In this document: one piece after another, positions 6,687 to 14,191 of the stretch
Numbering within the stretch: the first letter of the stretch is position 1
Layout: each line of letters starts with the position of its first letter
DNA from: Candidatus Woesearchaeota archaeon
Lineage (GTDB): Archaea; Nanobdellota; Nanobdellia; Woesearchaeales; JACPBV01
Assembly: GCA_019323195.1 (NCBI GenBank)
Contig: JAHWHQ010000080.1
Span: 1-24,273 of the forward strand
Direction of reading: 5' to 3'
Length of the DNA: 24,273 nt
Notes under the pieces: generated by a model
What the model was told of the DNA's origin: nothing
Seen by the model: the letters and a program-made list of their open reading frames with translations, nothing else
The model's database searches: none
Made by a program: the position numbers and the translations under genes

Positions 6687-7436
6687 ATGAACTTCAATAA
6701 ATCCCTTATAAAGCTCCAGGATGCAATATCCTCGGCAGTGAAAAACAACATAAGCCTGAACTACAGGATAGATGAGGAAAAGGCCATGTACGACTACAGG
6801 GAAAAACAGAGGATATACTACATAAACAACCTTAATTCAAGCCTAAGGCTTGTAAAATCCTGCTATATGGAGCTTACCCAGCTGGCAAGACATGACATAA
6901 GAAACCAGCCTTATATAAACCGGATAATGGAGCTTATCCCTGAGCTGGAGGACAAGAGCCTTGAAAAGCTGGGAAGGACAACCAATAAGATAATAAGCAT
7001 AACAAAACAGCTGAACTTCCCAAAAAAGGAGCTGGAAAAGGCATATGCGATGCCTGACGGCATACCTGAAGAGATAAGTGGAGAGATAAAGGCGGACATA
7101 AGCGAACTGAACAGATGCTTCAGCAACTCCTGCTACAGAAGCTCTATCATAATATGCGGGAGGATCATGGAAACAGCCCTTCACAGGAAATATTACGAGG
7201 TAACGAACAATGACCTGCTGGAAAAAAGCCCTGGAATAGGGCTGGGCAATATAATAGCAAAGCTGAAAGAGAAGGAGATAAAGCTTGACCCTGCGCTTAC
7301 AAACCAGATACACCTGATAAACCAGGTAAGGGTCTTTTCTGTGCATAAGAAAAAAGAGGCATTCTACCCTACAAGGCAACAGACAGAGGCAACCATCCTC
7401 TATACATTAGATGTCCTGGAAAGGCTATTTAACTGA
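6687..7436 (+). CDS. DUF4145-like protein in the nreA operon
   Basis: A 249-residue, almost all-helical soluble protein. The C-terminal ~110 residues (CYRSSIIICGRIMETALHRK, LGNIIAKLKEK, LINQVRVFSVHKKKEAFYPT, then TILYTLDVLERLF) fit the DUF4145 pattern: an E-T-x-L-R/H-x-x-Y-like helix, a short basic segment and a conserved R..H..K helix. That domain is often fused to nucleases or defence proteins and is thought to be HEPN-like. The N-terminal ~140 residues are a helical region I do not recognise. It starts 9 bp after the nreA stop, with TGATC as a weak ribosome-binding match, so the pair is probably one transcript. Its 3' end overlaps the convergent MgtC-family gene by 12 bp. Confidence 0.6.
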   Translation: MNFNKSLIKLQDAISSAVKNNISLNYRIDEEKAMYDYREKQRIYYINNLNSSLRLVKSCYMELTQLARHDIRNQPYINRIMELIPELEDKSLEKLGRTTNKIISITKQLNFPKKELEKAYAMPDGIPEEISGEIKADISELNRCFSNSCYRSSIIICGRIMETALHRKYYEVTNNDLLEKSPGIGLGNIIAKLKEKEIKLDPALTNQIHLINQVRVFSVHKKKEAFYPTRQQTEATILYTLDVLERLFN

Positions 7437-7844
7437 CTTCTTTGCCTTAGGCTCAATCTTGCCTAAGAAAAGGATGGCCATGATAAGAATGGTGGATATT
7501 GATGCTAAAAGATACCATCCTATCCCTACGCATAGACCGATAGCAGCAATAACCCACAGGCTGGCTGCGGTTGTCAGGCCATGAATACCTCTTGAGCCAT
7601 GGGCTATGATAGTGCCTGCACCTATAAATCCTATCCCTGTCACAAGCGCAGATATTATCCTTGTATAGTCTGCTGTGAAATAATCAATAGAAATGATCGT
7701 AATAAGGGCAGAGCCCAGACATACCAGCATATGCGTCCTTAAGCCAGCAGGCTTATGGTTTTTCTCCCTTTCCCATCCTATCAGGCCGCTTAATATTACT
7801 GCAAGCAACAGCTTTAACGACTGCTCATAGATCAGCTCCATCAT
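7425..7844 (-). CDS. MgtC/SapB family membrane protein
   Basis: A 139-residue protein with about four transmembrane helices (near 10-24, 40-57, 62-82 and 90-125). It has the MgtC signature GWEREKNHKPAGLRTHMLVCLGSAL and GIGFIGAGTIIAHG, with the basic/acidic pair in the first loop. MgtC proteins are linked to magnesium limitation and to regulation of the F-ATPase in bacteria; what the short archaeal forms do is not established. The family C-terminal cytoplasmic domain is absent, as in SapB-type short members. A TATA box at 7862-7872 points to a leaderless start at ATG 7844, with ATG 7841 equally possible. It converges on the DUF4145-like gene. Confidence 0.88.
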   Translation of the reverse strand: MMELIYEQSLKLLLAVILSGLIGWEREKNHKPAGLRTHMLVCLGSALITIISIDYFTADYTRIISALVTGIGFIGAGTIIAHGSRGIHGLTTAASLWVIAAIGLCVGIGWYLLASISTILIMAILFLGKIEPKAKKSVK

Positions 7845-7861
7845 ATAACCCTAAACAAAGA

Positions 7862-7872
7862 GATATAAAAAG
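7862..7872 (-). promoter_or_regulatory. TATA box of the MgtC-family gene
   Basis: CTTTTTATATC on the minus strand is centred about 23 bases before ATG 7844 and 26 before ATG 7841, which predicts a leaderless transcript separate from the upstream dus/PilZ-like pair. Confidence 0.5.
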
Positions 7873-7934
7873 TTATCGTTTTGATTGGTATATAAACATT
7901 TGATTCTGGGTCTTTAAACAACTACACTCAAAGA

Positions 7935-8456
7935 TTATTGATGTTTTTTTCTAAACCTGACATTTGGTCGAGGGTGTCCTATATAAATTTGTGGCGGCTT
8001 TTTAATTACTTTTTCCTTTTTCTCTTCCTTTTTGATTGATGTTTTCATTATACGCCTGTAGAGGTCCTCTGGAAGCCTCTCATCAAGTTTAACACCTACA
8101 AAATAATCAAACCCTTCGGCTAAATCACCAAAATAGTCTTCCAAATTCCTATATTTAGCAACATAGAGTGCTGTTAAAAGAGTAATATATTGCTGTTCTT
8201 TCAAGTCTTTCAGCTCTCTCAGCTCTTCTAGCTGCCTAAGTTTCATCTCCGACAAAACTCCATCTAATTTCAAATATCCATCAGGTGTCTTATCGCCAAT
8301 CCTCCTTCTTACTTCACCAGTTAGAAGATAGCCATCTCCATAATCTAAAGAGATATGCTCATTTATTTCGAACCTTTTATTTGTGAGTACTCCCATCCCT
8401 GTTGTGCTAACGTCTATTACCTTATAGATGTCTTCAATAAATACTATATCTAACAT
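7935..8456 (-). CDS. PilZ-like domain protein with basic tail
   Basis: A 173-residue protein. The first ~75 residues are beta-rich, with VIDVSTTGMGVLTNKRFEIN followed by ISLDY and LLTGEVRRRIG, which resembles the D-x-S-x-x-G core and strands of PilZ domains. The RxxxR arginine motif that binds cyclic-di-GMP in bacterial PilZ proteins is not visible upstream, so binding of that messenger is doubtful. A helical, Leu/Glu-rich middle (SEMKLRQLEELRELKDL) and a Lys/Arg-rich tail follow. ATG 8456 is chosen because AAGGAGGT ends nine bases upstream; the TTG at 8465 would sit on that site. It starts 42 bp after dus on the same strand, a probable operon. Domain call moderate. Confidence 0.5.
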   Translation of the reverse strand: MLDIVFIEDIYKVIDVSTTGMGVLTNKRFEINEHISLDYGDGYLLTGEVRRRIGDKTPDGYLKLDGVLSEMKLRQLEELRELKDLKEQQYITLLTALYVAKYRNLEDYFGDLAEGFDYFVGVKLDERLPEDLYRRIMKTSIKKEEKKEKVIKKPPQIYIGHPRPNVRFRKKHQ

Positions 8457-8498
8457 ATCTCCCAAACCTCCTTATTTTCCTACTTAGACTTCATCGTT

Positions 8499-9398
8499 TT
8501 AAATCCCCGAATAGACCTCTTTGAGGTCATCTACACTTTTTGCATTGTTCATAAGCTGCCTGTACCTGCTTCCGCCTTTCATGCCTTTTGTGAACCACTG
8601 CGCATGCGCCTTTATGTCCTTGAACTCGACATTGTACCTCTTGCAGTAGACTAAAAACCTAGAAAACATCCTTTTTTTGGATGGATTCCTGCTTTTCCTT
8701 CCTTTAAGGTAATCCTTTACCTCATCGAAGACGAAGGGATTGCCCATAGCGCCCCTTGCTATCATGACAGAATCACAGCCTGTGCTGTCAAACATCCTCT
8801 TTGCATCTTCACCGCTGAAGATATCGCCGTTGCCTATGACAGGCACGTCGACAGCCTCCTTTACTTTTTTAATGATGGAATAATCGACAGGATGCTGGTA
8901 GTTTACTGTCCTTGCCCTGCCGTGGACAGCTATTGCTGTGATGCCTTCCTTCTCGCACAGTTTTGCTATCTTTACAGCATTGATATGGCTCCTGTCATAG
9001 CCTGCCCTTATCTTGACGGTTACAGGAAGGTCAACAGCCCTGACAAGCCCTTTTATTATAGAGCTTATCTTTTTAGGATACCTCATAAGATAACTTCCGC
9101 ATTTCCTCTTTACAACATCGCTGTGCGGACAGCCAAGGTTAAGGTCAACAGCCCTGGCCTTATCCTCTATTAATTTCGCGCATTGAGCAATTATTTCAGC
9201 ATCATTGCCAAAGAACTGAACAACAAGGTTTTTCTCATCGTAAAAATCAAACAGCTTCCTGTTTCCCATTAGCATGGCTCTTGCATCTATCATGGGAGAG
9301 TAGACAATATCTGCGCCGTAATCAGTGCATATTTTCCTGAAGGCAATGTTATTCACGCCTGCCAGAGGGGCTAGGATAATCTTGTTTTTGAAGTCCAT
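8499..9398 (-). CDS. dus: tRNA-dihydrouridine synthase (Dus family)
   Basis: A 299-residue flavoenzyme that reduces uridines to dihydrouridine in tRNA D loops. The N-terminal TIM barrel has APLAGVNN (10-17, FMN binding), VVQFFGND (59-66), DLNLGCP with catalytic Cys90, KIRAGYD, AVHGRARTVNY with the conserved His, and IGNGDIFSG plus MIARGAMGNP for the FMN phosphate. The C-terminal ~60 residues form the helical tRNA-binding domain, including AHAQWFTKGMKGG. Length and motifs are complete. A T/A-rich TTTTAAAAA about 27 bases before ATG 9398 suggests a leaderless start. The PilZ-like gene follows on the same strand. Confidence 0.93.
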   Translation of the reverse strand: MDFKNKIILAPLAGVNNIAFRKICTDYGADIVYSPMIDARAMLMGNRKLFDFYDEKNLVVQFFGNDAEIIAQCAKLIEDKARAVDLNLGCPHSDVVKRKCGSYLMRYPKKISSIIKGLVRAVDLPVTVKIRAGYDRSHINAVKIAKLCEKEGITAIAVHGRARTVNYQHPVDYSIIKKVKEAVDVPVIGNGDIFSGEDAKRMFDSTGCDSVMIARGAMGNPFVFDEVKDYLKGRKSRNPSKKRMFSRFLVYCKRYNVEFKDIKAHAQWFTKGMKGGSRYRQLMNNAKSVDDLKEVYSGI

Positions 9399-9454
9399 AG
9401 GATGGATTAATCAGGGCTTGTTTTTAAAAGTTTAGATGGAGATTGATAATCATG

Positions 9455-10387
9455 CTAACTTGTCAGTCTCTTAATAGATAAATCTATTAAATCTTCATTT
9501 TTTGGAACATCCTGTTTTTTATTAATTATCCCGTATATTCCATTGGCAGTATTTTTTTTAACTTTCCAACTTACCCATTGAGGTCCCACCCATACAACCT
9601 GCTGTAAACCTTGTTTATCATCTTTAACTTTTTTAATATAAGCCGGGCCGCTGTTTTTACCCATAAATAGGTTAGTATTTTCTTTATTTATGATTGTAGC
9701 TATTTCCTTATTAGTAATATCACTTCCTGCCAGATCATCAGGGTATTTGATTTTCTTATATAGTTTTTCTAAATCTTCCATGGTTTCATTAAACTTAACT
9801 TTAGAAACAAAATAAACATTGCCCGAATCAAATAGGTAAACACTTATGAAGTGATTTTCAGGGATATTCTTAACCCAATCCTGCAATTGTGGATAGCTGG
9901 AAAGACGGGACCTATCCCAAGACTCATGATATTCTGGTTTTTTCTTTTGCTGAAATATATCTTCCACACATTTTTGTTCTTGCATTTTCTCAAGCATCTC
10001 TTCCAAAGGTCCTTTCTTAGTTTCCAACCAATCAGATACGCCTTTCTTAGTAGTTTCTAACCAATCAGATATACCGTTCTTCTTAGTTTCTAACAAGCCA
10101 GATACATAATCCCACAGACATTCTTCAATTTCTTCCAATTCATTTGAAACCAAACTATAGAGAGACAAGTATTCCTCTAACACATATTTCCATTTATCAC
10201 CCTGCCCTGCCATCCAGTCTCCTGTTTCCTCAAGCTTATTTTTGGCATAAGATAATCTTTGCTCGATAGAAGGTTTCACTTTATTGTAAGTGTTATCCAT
10301 CATAACAACCGCTTCTTCCGGAAGAACATCTTTTACAAATTGAACTGCACGGCCATACGATTCTGAAAGTTTATCCTGTATCCCCAT
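9455..10387 (-). CDS. Uncharacterised helical protein with 11-residue repeats
   Basis: A 310-residue protein I do not recognise. Residues 1-90 are predicted helical. Residues 95-127 are three near-identical 11-residue units, of the form (V/I)SDWLETKKG, each with conserved Trp or Leu and Lys-Lys. Glu/Lys helices follow, then from about residue 150 a more globular domain rich in Tyr and Trp (SVYLFDSGNVYFVSKVKF, VVWVGPQWVSWKV). There is no signal peptide or membrane segment. ATG 10387 is chosen as a natural N-terminus; an in-frame GTG at 10423 is possible. High A+T and non-recognition suggest a lineage-specific or acquired gene. It is divergent from alaS. Confidence 0.6.
   Translation of the reverse strand: MGIQDKLSESYGRAVQFVKDVLPEEAVVMMDNTYNKVKPSIEQRLSYAKNKLEETGDWMAGQGDKWKYVLEEYLSLYSLVSNELEEIEECLWDYVSGLLETKKNGISDWLETTKKGVSDWLETKKGPLEEMLEKMQEQKCVEDIFQQKKKPEYHESWDRSRLSSYPQLQDWVKNIPENHFISVYLFDSGNVYFVSKVKFNETMEDLEKLYKKIKYPDDLAGSDITNKEIATIINKENTNLFMGKNSGPAYIKKVKDDKQGLQQVVWVGPQWVSWKVKKNTANGIYGIINKKQDVPKNEDLIDLSIKRLTS
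10007..10105 (-). repeat. In-frame 33-bp tandem repeat, three units
   Basis: Three diverged 33-bp units encode the SGLLETKKNGI, SDWLETTKKGV and SDWLETKKGP segments. AACCAATCAGATA recurs on the plus strand about 33 bases apart. Copy number may vary between strains. Confidence 0.7.
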
Positions 10388-10422
10388 TTTATAATAATTT
10401 ACGTTCCTTAGGTGTACCCCCA

Positions 10423-10459
10423 CCCTATATCAGATAGGGAATTACATCCTGATTTAAAT
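10423..10459 (-). promoter_or_regulatory. Inverted repeat and TATA-like site before the 11-residue-repeat gene
   Basis: CCCTAT-atcag-ATAGGG (10423-10439) is a perfect 6-bp inverted repeat 36-52 bases before ATG 10387. An A/T box TTTAAAT lies at 10453-10459. If the GTG at 10423 were the start, the repeat would cover the transcription start, typical of an operator. No regulator is known. Confidence 0.3.
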
Positions 10460-10520
10460 AATTATCCCACAATTTTCACCAACCTAAAAACCATCCAAAA
10501 GCTATTTCCAAAGAAAAAAC

Positions 10521-10530
10521 TATTTAAATA
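10521..10530 (+). promoter_or_regulatory. TATA box of alaS
   Basis: TATTTAAATA is centred 25 bases before the GTG at 10551, so the alaS transcript is probably leaderless. The position also supports the GTG start. Confidence 0.6.
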
Positions 10531-10550
10531 AAGGCTGATTAATAGCAGAT

Positions 10551-12314
10551 GTGAAAACTAGAGAGCTAAAGAAAAGATACCTTGAATTCTTCAGGAAGAA
10601 GAAGCATGCCCTGATCAGCTCTTCTTCCCTCATACCTGAGCATGACCCTACAGTGCTTTTCACTACGGCAGGCATGCATCCTCTAGTGCCTTACCTTATG
10701 GGGCAGCCGCATCCGCAGGGCAAGCGCCTGGCTGACGTGCAGAAATGCATCAGGACAGTGGATATCGATAATGTCGGAGACCCGTCCCACCTTACGTTCT
10801 TTGAGATGCTCGGCAACTGGTCATTAGGGGACTATTTCAAGAAAGAGGCTATCGGATGGAGCTTTGAGTTCCTTACAAAGGTGCTGGGCTTTGACACATC
10901 AAAGCTGTCAGTCACATGCTTCAAGGGGGATAAAGATGCTCCTAAAGATGAGGAATCTGCAAAAATCTGGATCTCGCTGGGAATACCGAAAGAAAGGATA
11001 TACTTCATGCCTAAAGAGGACAACTGGTGGGGGCCGGCCGGCAAAACAGGGCCATGCGGACCATGCACTGAGATGTTCATCGACACAGGCATCGAAAAAT
11101 GCAGTGATAAATGCCAGCCAGGATGCTCCTGCGGCAGGTATTTCGAGGTATGGAATGATGTTTTTCTGGAATATAATAAGATCAGCGAGACAAAATTTGA
11201 AAAACTAAAGCAAAAAAATGTTGACACTGGCATGGGTGTTGAGAGGACAGCTGCAATGCTGCAGGGGAAAAAGACGGTCTATGAGACAGAGACCTTCACG
11301 CCAATAATAAACAGGATCAAGGAACTGGCAGGCATAGAAGAGCCTAATGAAAAGCAGGAGCTTTCCATAAGGATAATAACAGACCACATAAGGGCGTCTG
11401 TCTTTATTTTAGGAGATGACTTAGGGATTTCTCCTTCGAACCTGGACCAGGGGTATATACTGCGCAGATTTATAAGGAGATGCATCAGGCACGGCAAGCT
11501 ATTGGGCATCGAAAGGGAATTTTTGACAGAGCTTGCAAAGATCGTAATCAAGCTGTACAAAGAGGATTATGCTGAGCTTGAAAAGAACAAGAAGTTTATC
11601 CTGGACGAGATAAAAAAAGAGGATGAAAGGTTCAGGGCTGTCATCGAAAAAGGCCTGCATAGGTTTGACAGGATGATATCTGACAACAGGATATCAGGGA
11701 AAGAGGCTTTCCTGCTGTTCCAATCATACGGCTTCCCTATCGAGATGACTGAAGAGCTTGCAGAGGAAAAAGGGATAAAGGTTGACAGGGAAGGCTTCCA
11801 GAAAGAGTTTGAAAAGCACCAGGAGCTTAGCAGGATAGGTGCGGAGAAGCGCTTCAAGGGCGGGCTGGGGGATAATTCAGCTGAGACTACAAGACTGCAT
11901 ACTGCAACGCATCTCCTGAACCAGGCACTCAGAGAGGTGCTGGGAAAAAAAGACATCTTCCAGAAAGGCTCTAACATCACGCCTGAACGACTAAGGTTTG
12001 ACTTCAATTTTGACAGGAAACTTGAAAAAGAAGAGCTAAAAAAGGTCGAGGACTGGGTGAATGGAAGGATAAAGGAAGAGCTGCCTGTAAAGATGGAAGA
12101 GATGACAGTCGAAGAGGCAAGGAAAAAAGGGGCTCAGGGGGTTTTTGAGGATAAATACGGTGAAAAGGTCTTCGTCTACTCCATAGGAGGCAGGTCCAAG
12201 GAGATCTGCGGAGGGCCGCACGTCAAAAACAGAAAAGAGCTTGGCCATTTCAGGATCAGGAAAGAGCAGAGCTCTGCAGCAGGTGTAAGGAGAATAAAGG
12301 CTGTTTTGGAATAA
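10551..12314 (+). CDS. alaS: Alanine-tRNA ligase, short bacterial-type form
   Basis: A 587-residue enzyme that charges tRNA-Ala. The aminoacylation core includes FTTAGMHPLVPYLMG, VQKCIRT, TFFEMLGNWSLGDYF (83-97), EDNWWGPAGKTGPCGPCTE (156-174) and DTGMGVERT. The Cys-rich CSDKCQPGCSCGRYFE insert is bacterial in type. The editing domain is intact, with His450 and His454 in HTATH and Cys553 and His557 in CGGPH binding zinc, plus SIGGRSKEI. The protein stops right after the editing domain, so the C-Ala/DHHA1 oligomerisation domain of ordinary ~875-residue AlaRS is missing. The sequence resembles the short AlaRS of candidate-phyla-radiation bacteria as I remember them. The start is a GTG, supported by a TATA box 25 bases upstream. 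Confidence 0.95.
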   Translation: MKTRELKKRYLEFFRKKKHALISSSSLIPEHDPTVLFTTAGMHPLVPYLMGQPHPQGKRLADVQKCIRTVDIDNVGDPSHLTFFEMLGNWSLGDYFKKEAIGWSFEFLTKVLGFDTSKLSVTCFKGDKDAPKDEESAKIWISLGIPKERIYFMPKEDNWWGPAGKTGPCGPCTEMFIDTGIEKCSDKCQPGCSCGRYFEVWNDVFLEYNKISETKFEKLKQKNVDTGMGVERTAAMLQGKKTVYETETFTPIINRIKELAGIEEPNEKQELSIRIITDHIRASVFILGDDLGISPSNLDQGYILRRFIRRCIRHGKLLGIEREFLTELAKIVIKLYKEDYAELEKNKKFILDEIKKEDERFRAVIEKGLHRFDRMISDNRISGKEAFLLFQSYGFPIEMTEELAEEKGIKVDREGFQKEFEKHQELSRIGAEKRFKGGLGDNSAETTRLHTATHLLNQALREVLGKKDIFQKGSNITPERLRFDFNFDRKLEKEELKKVEDWVNGRIKEELPVKMEEMTVEEARKKGAQGVFEDKYGEKVFVYSIGGRSKEICGGPHVKNRKELGHFRIRKEQSSAAGVRRIKAVLE

Positions 12315-12372
12315 AAAGGGAAAATAACAGGACAGACGCATAGGATTTCTAGGAGGTTATAGAATAATAAAG

Positions 12373-12383
12373 TTTAAATATAA
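12373..12383 (+). promoter_or_regulatory. TATA box of the RAD55-like gene
   Basis: TTTAAATATAA is centred about 26 bases before ATG 12403, giving a leaderless or nearly leaderless transcript, independent of alaS. Confidence 0.55.
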
Positions 12384-12402
12384 GCAAATAAAAAATCCAC
12401 CT

Positions 12403-12963
12403 ATGGACAAGATAAAGGATAAGTTCAGAGAGGAGCTGAAAAACCTGAAGCAGTATGTTGCCCTGGCTACTGTTGATGCCAGGAGTTACCAGAAGACCAA
12501 CCTTGGGATCATAAAGCACCTGACAGACAAGGAGAACATCCCGGGGGTATATGTAACATTAAACAAGCCCTTCAAGACCATGAAGGGAATCTTCCAGAAG
12601 GAGAAGATCAATACAGGGATGATGATATTTATTGATGCTGTCACACAGACTGCAGGCGGGTCTGTCGAAAAGACCGATAAATGCCTTTACATAGGGGCGC
12701 CGAATAACCTCAGCGACATATCAATTGCTATGGACCAGGCTGTCAGGGCCCTTCCGTCACAGGAAAGGTTTGTTTTCTTCGACTCTATATCCACGCTCCT
12801 TATATATAACAATATAGCGACTGTCGCCAAGTTCATACACTTCCTGGCCGGAAAGATGAGGGTCTGGAAGGTAAAAGGCATAATAGTATCATTAAGAAAG
12901 AAACAGGATGAAGAGCTTATTGAGGAATTGACGCAGTTTTGTGATGCGATAATAGACTTATAA
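12403..12963 (+). CDS. RAD55/KaiC-like protein without Walker A motif
   Basis: A 186-residue protein with the strand order of a RecA-fold domain. GVYVTLNKPFKTM lies near residue 48, GMMIFIDAVTQ near 72, and RFVFFDSISTLLIYN near 121, which resembles a Walker B strand with Asp. The end is GIIVSLRKKQDEELIEELTQFCDAIIDL. The GxxxxGK[S/T] Walker A loop is absent at the N-terminus, so ATP binding is probably lost or altered. Degenerate RAD55/KaiC-like proteins of this size are widespread in archaea and are often read as signalling or scaffold proteins (inference). The membrane-protein gene follows 39 bp later with its own Shine-Dalgarno site, probably on the same transcript. Confidence 0.6.
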   Translation: MDKIKDKFREELKNLKQYVALATVDARSYQKTNLGIIKHLTDKENIPGVYVTLNKPFKTMKGIFQKEKINTGMMIFIDAVTQTAGGSVEKTDKCLYIGAPNNLSDISIAMDQAVRALPSQERFVFFDSISTLLIYNNIATVAKFIHFLAGKMRVWKVKGIIVSLRKKQDEELIEELTQFCDAIIDL

Positions 12964-13002
12964 TTTAGCATATTTTTTTGATTGAAAAAAGAGGTGATAT
13001 TG

Positions 13003-13518
13003 ATGAAAGGAAAATGGAGTACATTACTTGGTCTTATAGCTATTGCAGGAGGATTAACAGCCATATTCAGGATTGTTGTTGACACTGAGATTGCAATAGG
13101 GTTTGTAACAATGTCATTTGGGATATTAGCTATCATATGGACATCCATGGCGATAAGCTCTTTATCAAAAGGCTCTTCCCTGAGAAGGCATACAACAAAT
13201 TTCCTGTTCTGCCTGATATTCATACTGTCATTTTCTATCTGGCATACGCTGTCAAAACTTTTCAAATGGAGAGAGACTATCAATGAGTTCCTGCTGTACC
13301 CAGGATACCTGTTCCTGACGCTTGCATTCCTTATATTTGTGATAACATCATACCAGATACTTACGATGGGAAAGGAATTCGGATTTGAGACCAAGGCAAA
13401 AGAGATCAAGAGCATAATAAATAATAAGAACGCAATGAACAATAAGAACATTGTAATAGAAAATAAGAAAGCAATAAACAACAGGAAAACAGGCAATAAG
13501 AAAAAACCAAAAAAGTGA
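13003..13518 (+). CDS. Four-helix membrane protein with Asn/Lys-rich tail
   Basis: A 171-residue membrane protein of unknown function. Four hydrophobic segments lie near residues 6-26, 32-53, 66-84 and 100-120. A cytoplasmic-looking tail rich in Asn and Lys (NNKNAMNNKNIVIENKK) ends in poly-basic residues. ATG 13003 is chosen because GAGGTGAT sits four bases upstream; an in-frame TTG at 12982 would include that site. It follows the RAD55-like gene by 39 bp, so the two may form a membrane/soluble signalling pair (inference). A hairpin at 13538-13560 lies after the stop. Confidence 0.7.
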   Translation: MKGKWSTLLGLIAIAGGLTAIFRIVVDTEIAIGFVTMSFGILAIIWTSMAISSLSKGSSLRRHTTNFLFCLIFILSFSIWHTLSKLFKWRETINEFLLYPGYLFLTLAFLIFVITSYQILTMGKEFGFETKAKEIKSIINNKNAMNNKNIVIENKKAINNRKTGNKKKPKK

Positions 13519-13537
13519 ATTTTTAGAAAAATTATAT

Positions 13538-13560
13538 CAGATATTACCTTTGAATATCTG
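13538..13560. terminator. Hairpin between convergent genes
   Basis: CAGATATT-acctttg-AATATCTG is a perfect 8-bp stem with a 7-base loop in the 45-bp gap between two convergent stops. TTTT-containing stretches lie on both sides, so it may end or protect both transcripts. In archaea T-runs rather than hairpins do most termination, so the role is tentative. Confidence 0.4.
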
Positions 13561-13563
13561 GTT

Positions 13564-13806
13564 CTAGTGTTTTCTTACCAATCCACGCTCGAGCTGAAGC
13601 ATCTGCATTACCTTTAATGCCTTCATCTCAGCTTTCATCTCCTCTATCTGCTCTTTCAGCTCGTAAATAAGCTCGTAGTTATGCTGAACATTGTTAACAT
13701 TCTCCTCAACAATGCTAGAAACATCGGTAAGCTGGCTGAACTCAGACCTAATCTGCTTTATCCAGGAGTCCACGTTTTCTATGAAATTCTTTGTTTCTGA
13801 TTCCAT
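13564..13806 (-). CDS. Small coiled-coil protein
   Basis: An 80-residue protein, almost entirely helical and charged. From about residue 30 to 70 heptad-like hydrophobics (VQHNYELIYELKEQIEEMKAEMKALKVM) indicate a coiled coil, so it likely forms dimers or oligomers. There are no metal-binding or membrane motifs, and I do not recognise the family. The sequence just before ATG 13806 reads TTTTATAA, too close to be its TATA box, and no clear Shine-Dalgarno site is present. Its composition is like its neighbours, which supports a real gene. Confidence 0.55.
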   Translation of the reverse strand: MESETKNFIENVDSWIKQIRSEFSQLTDVSSIVEENVNNVQHNYELIYELKEQIEEMKAEMKALKVMQMLQLERGLVRKH

Positions 13807-13836
13807 TTATAAAATCCTGAGGTTTTTAGGCATTTA

Positions 13837-13961
13837 GGTAAATTGGTTAGCGGCTAAATAAAGGACGGTTAGTTTATCTTTCCGGGAAAATCATCGATTT
13901 TCCCCCTAATCTCCAAATGTCCTCCCTAACCTTATGGCGTGAGCCACTAACCCAATTTACC
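13837..13961. repeat. Long imperfect inverted repeat with nested hairpins
   Basis: GGTAAATTGGTTAGCGGCT (13837-13855) pairs with AGCCACTAACCCAATTTACC (13942-13961), with one bulged base and one mismatch. Inside, GGTTAG (13867-13872) can pair with CTAACC (13926-13931), and GGGAAAATC-atc-GATTTTCCC (13884-13904) is a perfect 9-bp hairpin. The 125-bp element would fold as one long rod. Its GGTTAGCGGC core recalls GGTTAGCAGC of the two-copy element at 3242 and 14963, but the rest differs. Confidence 0.55.
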
Positions 13962-13965
13962 ATAA

Positions 13966-14070
13966 AAAATTCCAGCGGAATTTTCTATTGAGGCAATAGT
14001 GATGGCGCACATATAGGATTTATTTTTTAGTTGTTGCCCTTTATACGCCTCACCAGCCAAATCTTGCCTC
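13966..14070. other. Further inverted repeats in the 417-bp gene-free stretch 13807-14223
   Basis: AAAATTCC-agc-GGAATTTT (13966-13984) is a perfect 8-bp hairpin. GAGGCAA (13990-13996) pairs with TTGCCTC (14064-14070), and GGCG (14004-14007) with CGCC (14046-14049) in between. No convincing gene is seen in 13807-14223. An 18-codon frame from ATG 14083 (-), starting MAEKRGKIWLVRR, is too short to support. Confidence 0.4.
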
Positions 14071-14191
14071 TTTTTTCAGCCATAATTAAATCCATAAACT
14101 AGTATACTAATATGTATATTTGTGATATTTAAACCTTTTGGTTTTATTATATAGTGCAATATATAGGTTGTAGAAGGATTATTAGGAAAAG

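Noticed and set aside
7935..8456. Cyclic-di-GMP receptor
   Set aside because: The PilZ-like D-x-S-x-x-G is present, but the RxxxR arginines needed for binding are not seen.
10007..10105. CRISPR-like array
   Set aside because: The 33-bp units are in-frame, directly adjacent without spacers and lie within a coding sequence.
14029..14083. 18-codon minus-strand frame beginning MAEKRGKIWLVRR
   Set aside because: Natural-looking start and a TATA-like box near 14105, but too short and without a homologue I can name; kept only as a possible gene remnant.
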